Shown: piece by piece, positions 23,305-32,307 of the stretch
Numbering within the stretch: the stretch's first letter is position 1
Layout of the letters: each line of letters opens with the position of its first letter
Origin: Cryptosporangium aurantiacum
Lineage (GTDB): Bacteria; Actinomycetota; Actinomycetes; Mycobacteriales; Cryptosporangiaceae
Direction of reading: 5' to 3'
DNA length: 42,487 nucleotides
Assembly: GCF_900143005.1 (NCBI RefSeq)
Contig: NZ_FRCS01000034.1
Span: 1 to 42,487, forward strand
Made by a program: the position numbers and the translations under genes
Notes under the pieces: model-generated
What the model was told of the DNA's origin: nothing
Database searches by the model: none
Seen by the model: only the letters and a program-made list of their open reading frames with translations

Positions 23305-25364
23305 CCGGTCCGGCGCGCCCCGGCCCCGTTCCGGCGTCCCCCGACGGCGCCGACGGTCCGGGCACCCCCGGCGGCACCGACGGCGCCTCGCTCGCCACCG
23401 CGGTCGGCGAACGCCCGACCGCGGCCCGCGGCCCCGGTGGTCCGCCCGCGCAGGGCCCGGCCCGGTTCATGAGCGGCCCCGGGGAGAAGGCGCTCGACTT
23501 CCGCACGTCCGGACGCCGCCTGCTGGCCACGCTGCGGCCGGAGCGGCCGCTGATGGCGCTCGGGCTGTTTCTCGCCGCCGCCAGCGTGGCGCTCTCGGTG
23601 ACCGGCCCGAAGATCCTCGGCCACGCCACCGACCTCATCTTCGCCGGCGTGATCGGGCGCGACCTGCCCGCGGGCATCTCGAAGCAGCAGGCCGTGGAGA
23701 ACCTGCGGGCCCGCGGCGAGAACACGACGGCCGACCTGGTCAGCCACATGGACGTCGTCCCCGGCCAGGGCATCGACTTCGGCGCGGTCGGCCGGGTGCT
23801 GCTGATCGTGCTCGGGATCTACCTGGCCGCGTCGCTGTTCGCCCTGCTGCAGGGACGCGTCACGACGACGATCGTGCAGCGGATCGTCCACCGGATGCGC
23901 GAGGACACCCAGGCCAAGCTCGAGCGGCTGCCGCTCAACTACTTCGACCGGCAGCCCCGGGGCGAGATCCTGTCCCGGGTCACGAACGACATCGACAACC
24001 TGTCCCAGACCCTCCAGCAGACGCTCAGCCAGGTGATCATCTCGCTGTTCACGATCGTCGGCGTGCTGACGCTGATGTTCTGGATCTCGCCGCTGCTCGC
24101 GCTGATCGCGCTCGTGACGATCCCGCTGTCCACGTTCGTCGCCGGCCAGATCGGACGCCGTGCCCGCCCGCAGTTCGTCGGGCAGTGGACGACCACCGGG
24201 CGCCTCAACGGCCACGTCGAGGAGGCGTTCACCGGGCACGCGCTGGTGAAGACGTTCGGCCGCCAGAAGGAGGTCCGGGAGGTCTTCGCGGCGCAGAACG
24301 AGGCGCTGTACCAGTCGAGCTACCGCGCGCAGTTCATCTCGGGCCTGATCCAGCCCGCGATGATGTTCATCGGCAACGTCAACTACGTGCTGGTCGCGGT
24401 CGTGGGTGCGCTGCGGGTGGCGTCGGGTGCGCTGACGCTCGGCGAGGTCCAGGCGTTCATCCAGTACTCGCGGCAGTTCAGCCAGCCGCTCACCCAGGTG
24501 GCGAGCATGGCCAACCTGCTGCAGTCCGGGGTGGCGTCCGCCGAGCGGGTGTTCGCGCTGCTCGACGCGCACGAACAGGACCCCGACCCGGCGACCCCGG
24601 CGCGGCCGGACCGAGTCCGCGGGCGGGTGGGCTTCGAGCACGTGTCGTTCCGCTACGCCCCCGACAAGCCGCTGATCGAGGACCTCTCGCTCGTCGTCGA
24701 ACCCGGCCAGACCGTCGCGATCGTCGGCCCCACCGGCGCGGGCAAGACCACGCTGGTCAACCTGCTCATGCGCTTCTACGAGGTCACCGGCGGACGCATC
24801 ACGCTCGACGGCGTCGATATCGCCACGATGACCCGCGCCGACCTGCGCGCCACCACCGGCATGGTGCTGCAGGACGCCTGGCTGTTCGGCGGAACGATCG
24901 CCGACAACATCGCCTACGGCGCGAGGCGCGAGGTCACCCAGGACGACATCGTCGCCGCCGCCGTGGCCACCCACGTGGACCATTTCGTCCGCACGCTGCC
25001 CGACGGCTACGACACGATCCTCGACGAGGAAGGCTCGAGCGTCTCCGCCGGCGAACGTCAGCTCATCACGATCGCCCGCGCGTTCCTCGCCGAACCCGCG
25101 ATCCTCATCCTCGACGAGGCCACCAGCTCGGTCGACACCCGCACCGAACTGCTCATCCAGCGCGCGATGAACACCCTGCGGCAAGGCCGCACCAGCTTCG
25201 TCATCGCCCACCGCCTCTCCACGATCCGCGACGCCGACCTGATCCTCGTGATGGAGAACGGCGCGATCGTCGAACAGGGCACCCACACCGAGTTGCTCGC
25301 CGCCGACGGTGCCTACGCCCGCCTCTACGCGGCACAGTTCGCCCAACCCGTCGCGGACGTGTGA
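23301..25364 (+). CDS. ABC exporter half-transporter with canonical ATPase site (subunit 2)
   Basis: A 687-residue half-transporter. A disordered Gly/Pro-rich N-terminus of about 60 residues precedes the membrane domain (about 80-420), which has a long extracellular loop between helices 1 and 2 (about 112-162). The ATPase has Walker [10 protein letters not shown] (476-484), a Q-loop MVLQDAWLF, Walker B ILILDE with the catalytic Glu 606, and the switch His in IAHRLST. Its signature motif is altered to VSAGE (581-585). Thus this subunit provides the working Walker A/B, and the degenerate site pairs its altered signature with the partner's altered Walker B, exactly complementary. The two proteins should form one heterodimeric pump controlled by the upstream TetR. 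Confidence 0.95.
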   Translation: MTGPARPGPVPASPDGADGPGTPGGTDGASLATAVGERPTAARGPGGPPAQGPARFMSGPGEKALDFRTSGRRLLATLRPERPLMALGLFLAAASVALSVTGPKILGHATDLIFAGVIGRDLPAGISKQQAVENLRARGENTTADLVSHMDVVPGQGIDFGAVGRVLLIVLGIYLAASLFALLQGRVTTTIVQRIVHRMREDTQAKLERLPLNYFDRQPRGEILSRVTNDIDNLSQTLQQTLSQVIISLFTIVGVLTLMFWISPLLALIALVTIPLSTFVAGQIGRRARPQFVGQWTTTGRLNGHVEEAFTGHALVKTFGRQKEVREVFAAQNEALYQSSYRAQFISGLIQPAMMFIGNVNYVLVAVVGALRVASGALTLGEVQAFIQYSRQFSQPLTQVASMANLLQSGVASAERVFALLDAHEQDPDPATPARPDRVRGRVGFEHVSFRYAPDKPLIEDLSLVVEPGQTVAIVGPTGAGKTTLVNLLMRFYEVTGGRITLDGVDIATMTRADLRATTGMVLQDAWLFGGTIADNIAYGARREVTQDDIVAAAVATHVDHFVRTLPDGYDTILDEEGSSVSAGERQLITIARAFLAEPAILILDEATSSVDTRTELLIQRAMNTLRQGRTSFVIAHRLSTIRDADLILVMENGAIVEQGTHTELLAADGAYARLYAAQFAQPVADV

Positions 25365-25370
25365 GCGGCG

Positions 25371-26243
25371 TCAGCCGAGGCCCTGCACCTGGGGGCCGCT
25401 GCCGCAGCTGACCGTGCGCGCGTGCTGGACGAGGTCGCTGTCGGTCGCCGCGTGCCGGGCCAGCGTCGTCGTCACACCGTTGCGGGCCTGCCTGCCGAAG
25501 TCGCTCAACCTGATCGTCGTCCGGGTGACACGGAAGCCGCCGCCGGTCTTCTCCTGGGCGGCCAGCAGCCCGGCCAGCGTGTAACCGGACCCGGTCCGGA
25601 CGCACTCAACGCCGGTGCCGTAGCCGGTGAACCCGCGGTCGAACGTGTACTGGTTCCCCTGCGCGTTCCGGGCCGGCACCAGCGCGCAGTCGACGACGTC
25701 GTAGAGAAGCACCGCGCGGCTCAGGTCGACCAGAACGATCGCCGGCCCGGCCGGGGCGAGCTTCTGGCCGATCGCCCGGGCGGCCACGGGCGACGGGTTC
25801 CGGTAGATCCTGGAGAACGTGGCGCCGGTCGCCGTCGTCACGCCGACCCGGCGTCCGCTGCCGTTGTCCAGGAGCCAGATCGTGTCCGGCCTGCCGTCCA
25901 GATCGAGGTCCGCGGTCTTGCCGGTGCGTGCGCCCGCCGGGATCTTCACCCCGTTGGCGGGGCAGCCGTTCCCCGCCTGCGGCTGGCCGCCCTCACCACC
26001 GGTCGGCGTGCTCGCCACCGGCGGTGCGGGCGGAGCGGCCGCCGCGCTGGTCGCGGGAACGGGAGCGGGAGCCGACGACGCTGCGCTCGACGACCCGGGT
26101 GGTTCCGCCGGCCCGGACGATGTGGACGACGCGCTGGAGCATGCGCTCACCCCCAGCAGTGCAACGGTCAGCAGTGCGGCTGCTCCGAGCCGAGCCGTCC
26201 GGCGGCCAGATTTGCCCGTTGCACTGATCAACTTTGTGCTCAT
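25371..26243 (-). CDS. Secreted lipoprotein, unknown function
   Basis: A 290-residue lipoprotein. The signal peptide (GRRTARLGAAALLTVALLGVSAC) ends in a lipobox with Cys 35. A Ser/Ala/Pro-rich spacer follows to about residue 92. The folded domain begins with GNGCPANGVKIP and contains TADLDLDGRPDTIWLLDNG, an Asp-rich Ca-binding-like loop also seen in FG-GAP/dockerin-type proteins, and several Cys (VVDCALVP, GVECVRTG, TVSCGSG) that may form disulfides. I do not recognise a named family. The secreted protein at 28306 has a similar TRDGRPDQVIHL motif. Its stop is seven bases from the convergent ABC gene stop. Confidence 0.75.
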   Translation of the reverse strand: MSTKLISATGKSGRRTARLGAAALLTVALLGVSACSSASSTSSGPAEPPGSSSAASSAPAPVPATSAAAAPPAPPVASTPTGGEGGQPQAGNGCPANGVKIPAGARTGKTADLDLDGRPDTIWLLDNGSGRRVGVTTATGATFSRIYRNPSPVAARAIGQKLAPAGPAIVLVDLSRAVLLYDVVDCALVPARNAQGNQYTFDRGFTGYGTGVECVRTGSGYTLAGLLAAQEKTGGGFRVTRTTIRLSDFGRQARNGVTTTLARHAATDSDLVQHARTVSCGSGPQVQGLG

Positions 26244-26305
26244 GGGCTCTGGATGACCTGCGCCGCCGGATCAGCACGGTTCTGTCGGAAAGCCGACTTC
26301 TGCGA

Positions 26306-27205
26306 TCAGTTCGTGGGCTTCTCCTTGATCGGTTTCGGCTGCTCCTCGGTGTAGCCGGGCGGCGGGGTCAGCGTGAACTTCGCCAGGTTCTCCGCGGTCC
26401 GCGGCAGATACGTGTAGTCCCACTGCGCGATGACCGGCTGTGACTGCGGGTTCGGACGCTTGTGGGCGACGACCCGCACCAACTCGTAGGTCTTGGCGTC
26501 CACCCAGAGCTCGTACTTGCCGTGCTCCTTCGGCACCTCCAGCTCACCGGAGAGCTTCAGGTGCAGCGTCTCCCGCCCGTCGATCGTCTCCTTGCCGAGG
26601 ACCGCGAGCGTGGTCTGCTTCTCCAGCGCGGCCTTGATGTCCGCGGCGGTCCGGGGCACCATGCCCTCGCCGCCCTTGTCCCTGCTCTCACCCTCGTAGC
26701 TCGAGGTGGTCCAGGTCCGTGTGCTGTGGTCGACGAACATCGACGTCGCCCGGTCCCCGTCGTGCTTCAACAGGTAGTCCAGCTTCGCGCCGGACTCCGT
26801 GACGTCGGTCCGGCGGAGGTCGTCGGTGACGCCGTCCCACCACTCCTCCGCCGTTCCGGTGGACTTGCCCTCGTGCGTGATCCGCAGCGTCGAGTGCTCG
26901 ATCTGCTGCTCGCTCCGGGTGATCGCGTCGCTGACCTCGGTGGCGACGTAACTGGCCGGCTGCAGCGCCGGGCTCTCCGCCGGAGGTTTGGTCGTCATCG
27001 TCACCGGCCCGGTAGTGGTCGCCACGACGATCCCGGTCACCGCCGCCGCCAGCGTGAGGCCGCCGAGTGCGGTGGCGCCACGACGGGCGGTGCGGCGCCG
27101 CCGGTTCGACCTGGCGGCGGCCGCGACGACGTCGGTGGTCAGCCGGGTGTCGGCGACGGAGGCGCGCATCGCGGCGACGAGGTGCTCTTCGAGTTCGGTG
27201 GTCAT
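26306..27205 (-). CDS. Membrane partner of the SigE-family sigma factor (CU044_5270-like)
   Basis: A 299-residue protein with a short cytoplasmic N-terminus (ELEEHLVAAMRASVADTR and the basic RRRRTARRG), one transmembrane helix at about 45-65 (ATALGGLTLAAAVTGIVVATT) and a large external domain. The external domain contains EEWWDGVTDDLRRTDV, KYELWVDAKTYELVRVVAHK and a C-terminal PPPGYTEEQPKP. This arrangement resembles the CU044_5270 family, which is commonly encoded right after SigE-type ECF factors. A lipoprotein-carrier (LolA/LppX)-like fold of the external domain is possible from the WVDAKTYELVR-type strands. It probably controls the sigma factor, and the ATGA overlap supports coupling. It lacks a ZAS zinc motif. 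Confidence 0.8.
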   Translation of the reverse strand: MTTELEEHLVAAMRASVADTRLTTDVVAAAARSNRRRRTARRGATALGGLTLAAAVTGIVVATTTGPVTMTTKPPAESPALQPASYVATEVSDAITRSEQQIEHSTLRITHEGKSTGTAEEWWDGVTDDLRRTDVTESGAKLDYLLKHDGDRATSMFVDHSTRTWTTSSYEGESRDKGGEGMVPRTAADIKAALEKQTTLAVLGKETIDGRETLHLKLSGELEVPKEHGKYELWVDAKTYELVRVVAHKRPNPQSQPVIAQWDYTYLPRTAENLAKFTLTPPPGYTEEQPKPIKEKPTN

Positions 27206-27726
27206 GCTCGCGCTCCGTTCGGGGTGCGGTGGTCGACGGCCCAGTCGGCGGTGAGCTCGCGCAGCCGGGCCAACCCGCGCGAGGTGGTGGACTTGACCGT
27301 GCCGACCGAGCAGCCGAGCCGGTCGGCGGCCTCGGCTTCGGTGAGGTGCTCCCAGTACCGCAGGACGAGCACCGCACGTTGCTTCGGTGGCAGCAGCGCG
27401 AGCGCCCGGACCAGCGCGTCCCGCAGGTCGAGCGTCTCGGTGACGTCCGGCGCCGCCCGACCGTCCACGCTGGTGAGGACCTCGGGTCGTCTGCTCCGCC
27501 GCCGCCAGGTGTCGACCGCCAGGTGGTACAGGATGCGGCGGACGTACCCCTCGGGGTCTCCGTCGATCCGGTTCCAGCGTCGCATCAGCCGCTCGATCGC
27601 AGCCTGGAGCAGATCCTGGCCGGCGTCCCTTCCGCCGGCCAGAAGGATCGCCGTAGCCAGCAGTGCATCGCCGCGCTCCGCGACGAACGCATCCAGACCG
27701 GCGAAGGCTTCCGGTTTCCCGCGCAC
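27202..27726 (-). CDS. SigE-family ECF RNA polymerase sigma factor
   Basis: A 174-residue sigma-70 of the actinobacterial SigE family. Region 2 appears as FVAERGDALLATAILLAGGRDAGQDLLQAAIERLMRRW, then GYVRRILYHLAVDTWRRRSR; region 4 as ALALLPPKQRAVLVLRYWEHLTEAEAADRLGCSVGTVKSTTSRGLARLREL. I chose the GTG at 27724-27726, which follows an excellent GGAAGGAG ribosome site, over an earlier in-frame start without one. The membrane partner gene overlaps its stop. Region 2 lacks the usual DxVQETFLRAW wording but keeps the D-L-L-Q pattern of this family. Confidence 0.92.
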   Translation of the reverse strand: MRGKPEAFAGLDAFVAERGDALLATAILLAGGRDAGQDLLQAAIERLMRRWNRIDGDPEGYVRRILYHLAVDTWRRRSRRPEVLTSVDGRAAPDVTETLDLRDALVRALALLPPKQRAVLVLRYWEHLTEAEAADRLGCSVGTVKSTTSRGLARLRELTADWAVDHRTPNGARA

Positions 27727-27796
27727 GGGCAACTCCTTCCGTCGCCCACCAAGGACGACGCCCACCACGGAAAGGTTGCTCGTATCGCTCTGAGAT

Positions 27797-28249
27797 CTAG
27801 GAGGCCGGCGGGGTGAGCTCGAAGACGGGGTGCTGGTCGGCTTCGGCGACGAATGCCTCGACCGGAGCGTCCGGCGCCGCCCGGAAGTAGGGGCGCGTCG
27901 GCCGCGCGAGCTGGATGTACTGCTTGAGCACCGGGCCGGCGTCCTCGGGTCCCGCCTCGGTGACTACCCACTCGACCGTCTTCCCTCGGCGGGTCAGCGT
28001 CACCCGGCCGGCCGCGCGAGCGTTGTGGACCCACGACACCGGACCGTAGGGCGCGACGAGCCAGCGCCGCCCGTCCTCCTCGACGAGCGTCACCGGGGTC
28101 GTGTGCAGGCGGCCGCTCTTCCGCCCGCGCGTGGTGAGCAGGTAGGAGTGCGGCACGACACCGGCGCGGATCAGCAACGCCATGAACCCGTCACCGACAC
28201 GGCGCCCCCGGGTCATCCGGAACACCGGCCGATCCTTCTCGCTGGCCAT
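27797..28249 (-). CDS. Deazaflavin (F420)-dependent nitroreductase-like protein (DDN family)
   Basis: A 150-residue protein of the DDN/Rv3547-type split beta-barrel family. Typical blocks are LLTTRGRKSGRLHTTPVTLVEEDGRRWLVAPYG, SWVHNARAAGRVTLTRRGK and the C-terminal YFRAAPDAPVEAFVAEADQHPVFEL. The lysine/arginine-rich G-R-K-S-G-x-x-x-T-T-P stretch is the F420 phosphate-binding signature. Members reduce quinones or nitro compounds with F420H2. The ATG at 28249 follows GGTGAGGACG; a GTG nine bases upstream is the alternative. It stands alone. Confidence 0.9.
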   Translation of the reverse strand: MASEKDRPVFRMTRGRRVGDGFMALLIRAGVVPHSYLLTTRGRKSGRLHTTPVTLVEEDGRRWLVAPYGPVSWVHNARAAGRVTLTRRGKTVEWVVTEAGPEDAGPVLKQYIQLARPTRPYFRAAPDAPVEAFVAEADQHPVFELTPPAS

Positions 28250-28305
28250 CGTCCTCACCGCCCCGCAGCTGTGTGCTACGAGGCTCTCATGCCGACGCCA
28301 GGTGG

Positions 28306-28971
28306 TCAGCGTGGTGCGACGTCCGCCTGCGGGAACAGCGGCAGCGGCCGGTTCGGGATCAACCCGCGGCGCGTCCAGCGGAAGACGCGGTCGACCGGAG
28401 CGTCCAGCCCGCGGACGAACTGCTGCACGGCGATCGAGCCGAACCGCGCGTCCAGCGAGAGGATCAGCCAGTCGGCGTTGACGTCGAAGTCCGATGAGGT
28501 CACGAAGTCTCGCAGGACCGGACGCTGGTGGCCGCGCACCTGGCGGTAGCTGTAGAGGTAGTCCAGGGAGTTACCGGCGAGGCCCCGCTGGCACGTCAGA
28601 TGGATGACCTGATCCGGGCGCCCGTCGCGGGTGACGTCCGCCGTGTCCCGCACCGACACGGAGTAGGTGAACGGGCCGCGCCGGGCGACGCCGGTGGACT
28701 CGGTCGGCGGCGGCAGCGGCTTGAACGTGACCCATCCGCCGGGGCAGCGGCTGCCGTCCGAGAGTTTCGCCGAGCGCCACGGGAGTTTGACCGTCGCGCT
28801 CCGCCAGTCGAACGTGATCCGCTGCGCCGTGGGTGCGCCGGAGCTCGCCGGGGCGGACGCCGCAGCGGCGGGTGACATCAGCCCCAGCCCACCGAGACCC
28901 AGCCCACCGGCCACTGCCAGGGCGAACGCGACCGCGACCCGGGCGGCCTTGGCGAGAGACGATGTCTTCAT
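28306..28971 (-). CDS. Secreted protein, unknown function
   Basis: A 221-residue secreted protein. The signal peptide (ARVAVAFALAVAGGLGLGGLGLMSPAAAA) ends near residue 40 without a lipobox. The mature part contains DTADVTRDGRPDQVIHLTCQ, similar in style to the lipoprotein at 25371, then LDYLYSYRQVRGHQRPVLRDFV and LSLDARFGSIAVQQFVRG. Two Cys residues (SRCPGG and LTCQRG) could form a disulfide. I do not recognise a family. It lies just beyond the end of the mycofactocin operon and in the same direction, but about 160 bases separate it from mftE. Confidence 0.7.
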   Translation of the reverse strand: MKTSSLAKAARVAVAFALAVAGGLGLGGLGLMSPAAAASAPASSGAPTAQRITFDWRSATVKLPWRSAKLSDGSRCPGGWVTFKPLPPPTESTGVARRGPFTYSVSVRDTADVTRDGRPDQVIHLTCQRGLAGNSLDYLYSYRQVRGHQRPVLRDFVTSSDFDVNADWLILSLDARFGSIAVQQFVRGLDAPVDRVFRWTRRGLIPNRPLPLFPQADVAPR

Positions 28972-29129
28972 CCGATTCCCCCGATCCTCGCGCCGCGGCT
29001 CCCGGCTAGGGGCGTCGGCTCACGGTCGATATCTGGAGCATCGCGCTCAGTAGCCGCCGCAGATAGTGGACGAAGGTACCGCCGCGCGCTGGGCGTTCGG
29101 CCCAGTAGTTGCCGGGGGGACGAGCCGGC

Positions 29130-29807
29130 CTAGGTGTCTTCGCCGAGCCAGCGGGCGACCGTGGTGGCCAGGTCGTCGGTGGCCTCGGCCAGCAGGCGGG
29201 TGCCCTCCTCGGCGTCCGCACCGGACGGATCCCCCAGCACCCCGTTCGCGGTCACCGGCCGCAGGCCCTGTTCGCGCATCACCGGCAGCAGGTCGGAGAG
29301 CGGAGCGGTGTTGCCCGGCTCCGCCCGGTCGAGCCGCACCCGATGGGGGTCCAGCGCGAGCTGCACGGACGTCTCGGTGCGCCCGGCGTGCGCGTCACCG
29401 CGCCAGCGCGGCGCCCAGGCCAGCGCGTCGCGTCCCTCGCTGCGCAGCCGCCGGACCGCGCGGTTGACCGGGATCGCGTTGCCGCCGTGCCCGGAGATCA
29501 GCAGAATCCGGCCGAACGTCTCCGACGCGGACCGCCCCAGCTCCACCAGGACCAGCTCGATCGCCTGCGGGCCGATCGACAGCGTGCCCGGAAACGCCTG
29601 GTGCTCCCCGGACGAGCCGTACGGTAGCGCCGGTGCGACCAGGACGTCGTCGCGCCGGGCGGCCAGGGCTCGGGCCAGCGCCACCGCGACGTCGGTGTCG
29701 GTGGAGAACGGCAGGTGCGGACCGTGCTGCTCGGTGGATCCCACCGGGATCGCGAGGACCTGGTCACCGGAGATCTCCGGCCAGGTCCGGTCGGCGAGTG
29801 AATTCAT
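29130..29807 (-). CDS. mftE: MftE, creatininase-family peptidase of mycofactocin maturation
   Basis: A 225-residue creatininase-fold metallohydrolase. The metal-binding residues are in VGSTEQHGPHLPFSTDTDVA (Glu 26, His 28, Asp 37), ISGHGGN (His 107) and GDAHAGRTETSV (His 140, Glu 145). In the characterised pathway MftE releases the C-terminal Val-Tyr-derived cyclic product AHDP from MftA after MftC has crosslinked it. The ATG overlaps the stop of the ETF-alpha-like gene (ATGA). It is the last gene of the mft operon here, whereas in mycobacteria it follows mftD directly. A short inverted repeat (CTGGGC, loop, GCCCAG, 29089-29105) about 25 bases past the stop may terminate the transcript. Confidence 0.93.
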   Translation of the reverse strand: MNSLADRTWPEISGDQVLAIPVGSTEQHGPHLPFSTDTDVAVALARALAARRDDVLVAPALPYGSSGEHQAFPGTLSIGPQAIELVLVELGRSASETFGRILLISGHGGNAIPVNRAVRRLRSEGRDALAWAPRWRGDAHAGRTETSVQLALDPHRVRLDRAEPGNTAPLSDLLPVMREQGLRPVTANGVLGDPSGADAEEGTRLLAEATDDLATTVARWLGEDT

Positions 29808-30400
29808 TTCGGGGATTCTTCCAAGTAGCCGTGGTGGGTGAGAAAGCCGATCAGCGCCGTGGCGGCGGCCGCGGCGCCGAGCGGCTCGACGGGCCGTGCC
29901 GGCCCGGAGGGGACCCCGGTCAGTGCCCGCAACCGTTCGTGCGCCGTCCCGCGCGGTACGACCAGATCGACGCCCGGCGCGCGGCTCGCGCGTGCACGGC
30001 CGCCGGGGGCGCGGCCGCCGTGGGCGCGGCCGCGGAGGCGGGCGGCCAGTTCGGGAAGCAGCGCGACGGCGTCGGTGCGCAGTGCCAGGTCGGCGCGGGC
30101 CGATAGCGGGGCCGCCGGATCGGTGTTCACGCTCAGGACGTGCACCGGCCGGCCTATCTCGTGGAACGGAACCCCGGCGACGCCGAGCCCCAGGTACAGC
30201 GCGGGGCTGATCGTCACCCCGCTGGCGCCGATCAGGCGGTCGTGGCCGAACCAGCCCGCGTCGACCACTGCCCGCGTCGCACCGATCTCCGCGCCCAGTG
30301 CGTGCGCCACGTCCGTGAGAACAGTGCACACCGCCCGGGGGTCGGCGCCCAGCATCCCACCGCCGGCGCACACCACCACCGCGGCATCGGACAGGCTCAC
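29804..30400 (-). CDS. Half-size electron-transfer flavoprotein alpha-like protein (FAD domain)
   Basis: A 198-residue protein that matches only the C-terminal FAD-binding domain of ETF alpha. The core is VVVCAGGGMLG, LGAEIGATRAVVDAGWFGHDRLIGASGVTISPALYLGLGVAGVPFH-like and VLSVNTDPAAPLSARADLALRTDAVALLPELA. These are the S-R-x-x-V-D-x-G-W, I-G-x-S/T-G, Y-x-x-x-G-I/V-x-G and N-x-D-x-x-A-P signatures of the family. The N-terminal domain of normal ETF alpha (about 190 residues) is absent, and no ETF beta gene is in the window. A C-terminal extension of about 75 residues ends in a helix ALIGFLTHHGYLEE. The GTG start overlaps the OYE2 stop (GTGA), which fixes it. It may carry electrons between the flavoproteins of this operon. 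Confidence 0.85.
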   Translation of the reverse strand: MSLSDAAVVVCAGGGMLGADPRAVCTVLTDVAHALGAEIGATRAVVDAGWFGHDRLIGASGVTISPALYLGLGVAGVPFHEIGRPVHVLSVNTDPAAPLSARADLALRTDAVALLPELAARLRGRAHGGRAPGGRARASRAPGVDLVVPRGTAHERLRALTGVPSGPARPVEPLGAAAAATALIGFLTHHGYLEESPK

Positions 30401-32307
30401 AGCTCTCTCGCCACCCGTTCCCCCTCGAGCACCGCGGCGTGCGCCCGGCGCGGCGCCAGGCAGTCGCCCACCCGGTGCACCGGAAACGGCGCACCGTGCA
30501 ACGCGTGCCAGAGCGCGCCGTCCGGCGCCGGGTGGACGACCGACACGACCCAGTCCACGATCCGCTCCCGGCGCGTCCCGGTCGGATGGTGCCCCAGGAC
30601 CACGTGCACGCGGTCCCCCACCGAACCAGCGGCTTCGACGGTCACGTCCGGCGTCTGCCGAATCCCCCGCGCCTCCGCCGCGATCGTCCACAGCTCCAGG
30701 TCGAGCGTCACCCCGAGGTCCTGCCCGACGATCATCCCCGGCGTCGCGATCTCCACCGCGCACCCCCGGCCGGCGAGCAGCTCCGCCACCGACGTCGCCT
30801 GGTGGAACCCGAGTTCGTCGTAGATCAGCACGGCGCCGAACGGTTCGACGCGCCCGGACAGCACGTCCGTGACGTCCACGACCCGGGACGAGGCGGCCCA
30901 CGAGGGCCGCGCCGGCCGCGCGCCGGTCGCGAGCACGACCGCGTCCGGCGCATCCGCCAGCAACGCCGCAGCGTCGACGTCGACCCCGGTCCGGACGTCC
31001 ACCCCGGCCCGGTCGACAGCGAGAGCCAGCGACCGGGTCAGCTCCGCGAACTCCGCGCGGTTCGGCGCCCGCGCGGCCAGCGGCACCTGTCCTCCGAGTT
31101 CCGCGGACCGCTCGTACAGCGTCACCGCGTGCCCCCGCTCAGCCGCGGTCACCGCCGCGGACAGGCCTGCCGGCCCTCCCCCGACCACCGCAATCCGGAG
31201 TGACCGCCGCACGGGGGCAGGCAGCACCCCCGCCCCCCACACACACCCCAGCCACCGGTTGAACCCGACCCGCCCCACGCACTCCTGGTTGCAGGACAGA
31301 CAGGTGCGGATCTCGTCCGCCCGGCCGCTGAGCGCCTTCGCCGCGAACGACGGGTCGGCGATCTGGCCACGCACCACCCCGATCAGGTCGGCGTACCCGG
31401 CATCCAGTGCCTTCTCCGCCTGCGCCGGGTGCTTGAAGCGGCCGACGCCGATCACCGGCACGGGCACCGCGGCCTTGATCGCGGCCGGGATGTGCAGCGC
31501 GTACCGCGGTGGAACGCGCATACCGGCCTGGATCAGGAACAGCGTCTCGGTGGCCAGGCCGATCGAGGTGTTGACGTAGTCGGCTCCCCCTGCGGTGGTG
31601 ACGCGACGGGCGGTGGCCACCGCCTCGTCCAGCGTGACGCCGTCCTCGATCATCTCGTCACCGCCGAGCCGCACGCCCAGCACGGACGACGGCCCGATCT
31701 CGGCCCGGACCGCCGCGAGCACCTCCCGCAGGAACCGAGAGCGGTCCGTTCCGTACGCGTCGGTCCGCCGGTTCGTCGCCCGGGACAGGAACTGCCGGAT
31801 CAGCGACGAGTGGGAACACTGCAGTTCCACCCCGTCAAAACCGCCCTCGACGCAGTGTCGGGCGGTCCGGGCGTAACCCTCGACGATCTCCGCGATCCGA
31901 TCCCCCGAGAGCGCCACCGGCACCTCCCGGAACATCGGATCCGGCACCGCGCTCGGCGCCAGCACCGGCTCCCGCGTATACATCCCGGACGCCTGCCCAC
32001 CGTTGTGGTTGAGCTGTGCCAGGACGAGCGCGCCGGCGTCGTGCACCGCGGACGTCAGCACCCGGTAGTGCGGCACGACCGCCGGGTCGTATCCGCGGAT
32101 CAGCTTCTCGTACGCCCGGTCGGACGGGTGGACCGTGTGTTCCTCGGTGATGATCAGCCCGGCCCCACCCGCCGCCCGGGCACGGTAGTACTCGACGTGC
32201 CGCGCGCTCGGCAGCCCGTCCTCGGCGTAGTTCGTCAGGTGGGCGGAGAACACCACCCGGTTGCGGAGGGTCACCGGACCCACCCGCACCGGGCTGAACA
32301 GCGTCAA
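30397..32307 (-). CDS. Mycofactocin-system FadH/OYE-family oxidoreductase (probably type 2)
   Basis: A 636-residue enzyme with the 2,4-dienoyl-CoA reductase architecture. It has an N-terminal old-yellow-enzyme FMN barrel (1-330: NRVVFSAHLTNYAEDGLP, LAQLNHNGGQASG, GFDGVELQCSHSSLIRQFLS, RRTDAYGTDRSRF), a 4Fe-4S cluster (Cys 336, 339, 343, 355) and a C-terminal FAD/NAD(P)H domain starting with IAVVGGGPAG (372-381). Such enzymes pass electrons from NAD(P)H via FAD and Fe-S to FMN to reduce an enoyl-type substrate. Two subfamilies occur specifically beside mycofactocin genes; this one fits the shorter. The TTG start at 32307 overlaps the VWA gene stop (TTGA), and the stop overlaps the next start. 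The substrate is unknown. Confidence 0.9.
   Translation of the reverse strand: MTLFSPVRVGPVTLRNRVVFSAHLTNYAEDGLPSARHVEYYRARAAGGAGLIITEEHTVHPSDRAYEKLIRGYDPAVVPHYRVLTSAVHDAGALVLAQLNHNGGQASGMYTREPVLAPSAVPDPMFREVPVALSGDRIAEIVEGYARTARHCVEGGFDGVELQCSHSSLIRQFLSRATNRRTDAYGTDRSRFLREVLAAVRAEIGPSSVLGVRLGGDEMIEDGVTLDEAVATARRVTTAGGADYVNTSIGLATETLFLIQAGMRVPPRYALHIPAAIKAAVPVPVIGVGRFKHPAQAEKALDAGYADLIGVVRGQIADPSFAAKALSGRADEIRTCLSCNQECVGRVGFNRWLGCVWGAGVLPAPVRRSLRIAVVGGGPAGLSAAVTAAERGHAVTLYERSAELGGQVPLAARAPNRAEFAELTRSLALAVDRAGVDVRTGVDVDAAALLADAPDAVVLATGARPARPSWAASSRVVDVTDVLSGRVEPFGAVLIYDELGFHQATSVAELLAGRGCAVEIATPGMIVGQDLGVTLDLELWTIAAEARGIRQTPDVTVEAAGSVGDRVHVVLGHHPTGTRRERIVDWVVSVVHPAPDGALWHALHGAPFPVHRVGDCLAPRRAHAAVLEGERVAREL

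Noticed and set aside
21990-25364. Very long open frames (1124 and 732 residues on plus, 697 on minus) over the two ABC genes
   Set aside because: They are shadow frames of GC-rich coding DNA: Arg/Pro/Ala-rich composition without domain motifs, while the overlapping frames encode complete ABC transporters.
29089-29105. Terminator of the mft operon
   Set aside because: The stem is only six base pairs with no U-run; too weak to list as a separate feature, though the position is suitable.
29047-29130. A reading frame just after mftE (minus strand) that ends S-T-I-C-G-G-Y-stop, reminiscent of the MftA ending C-G-V-Y
   Set aside because: There is no ATG, GTG or TTG in frame within a sensible distance, no ribosome site and no acidic leader, and only Cys-Gly and the terminal Tyr agree. 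Chance resemblance is more likely than a second precursor.
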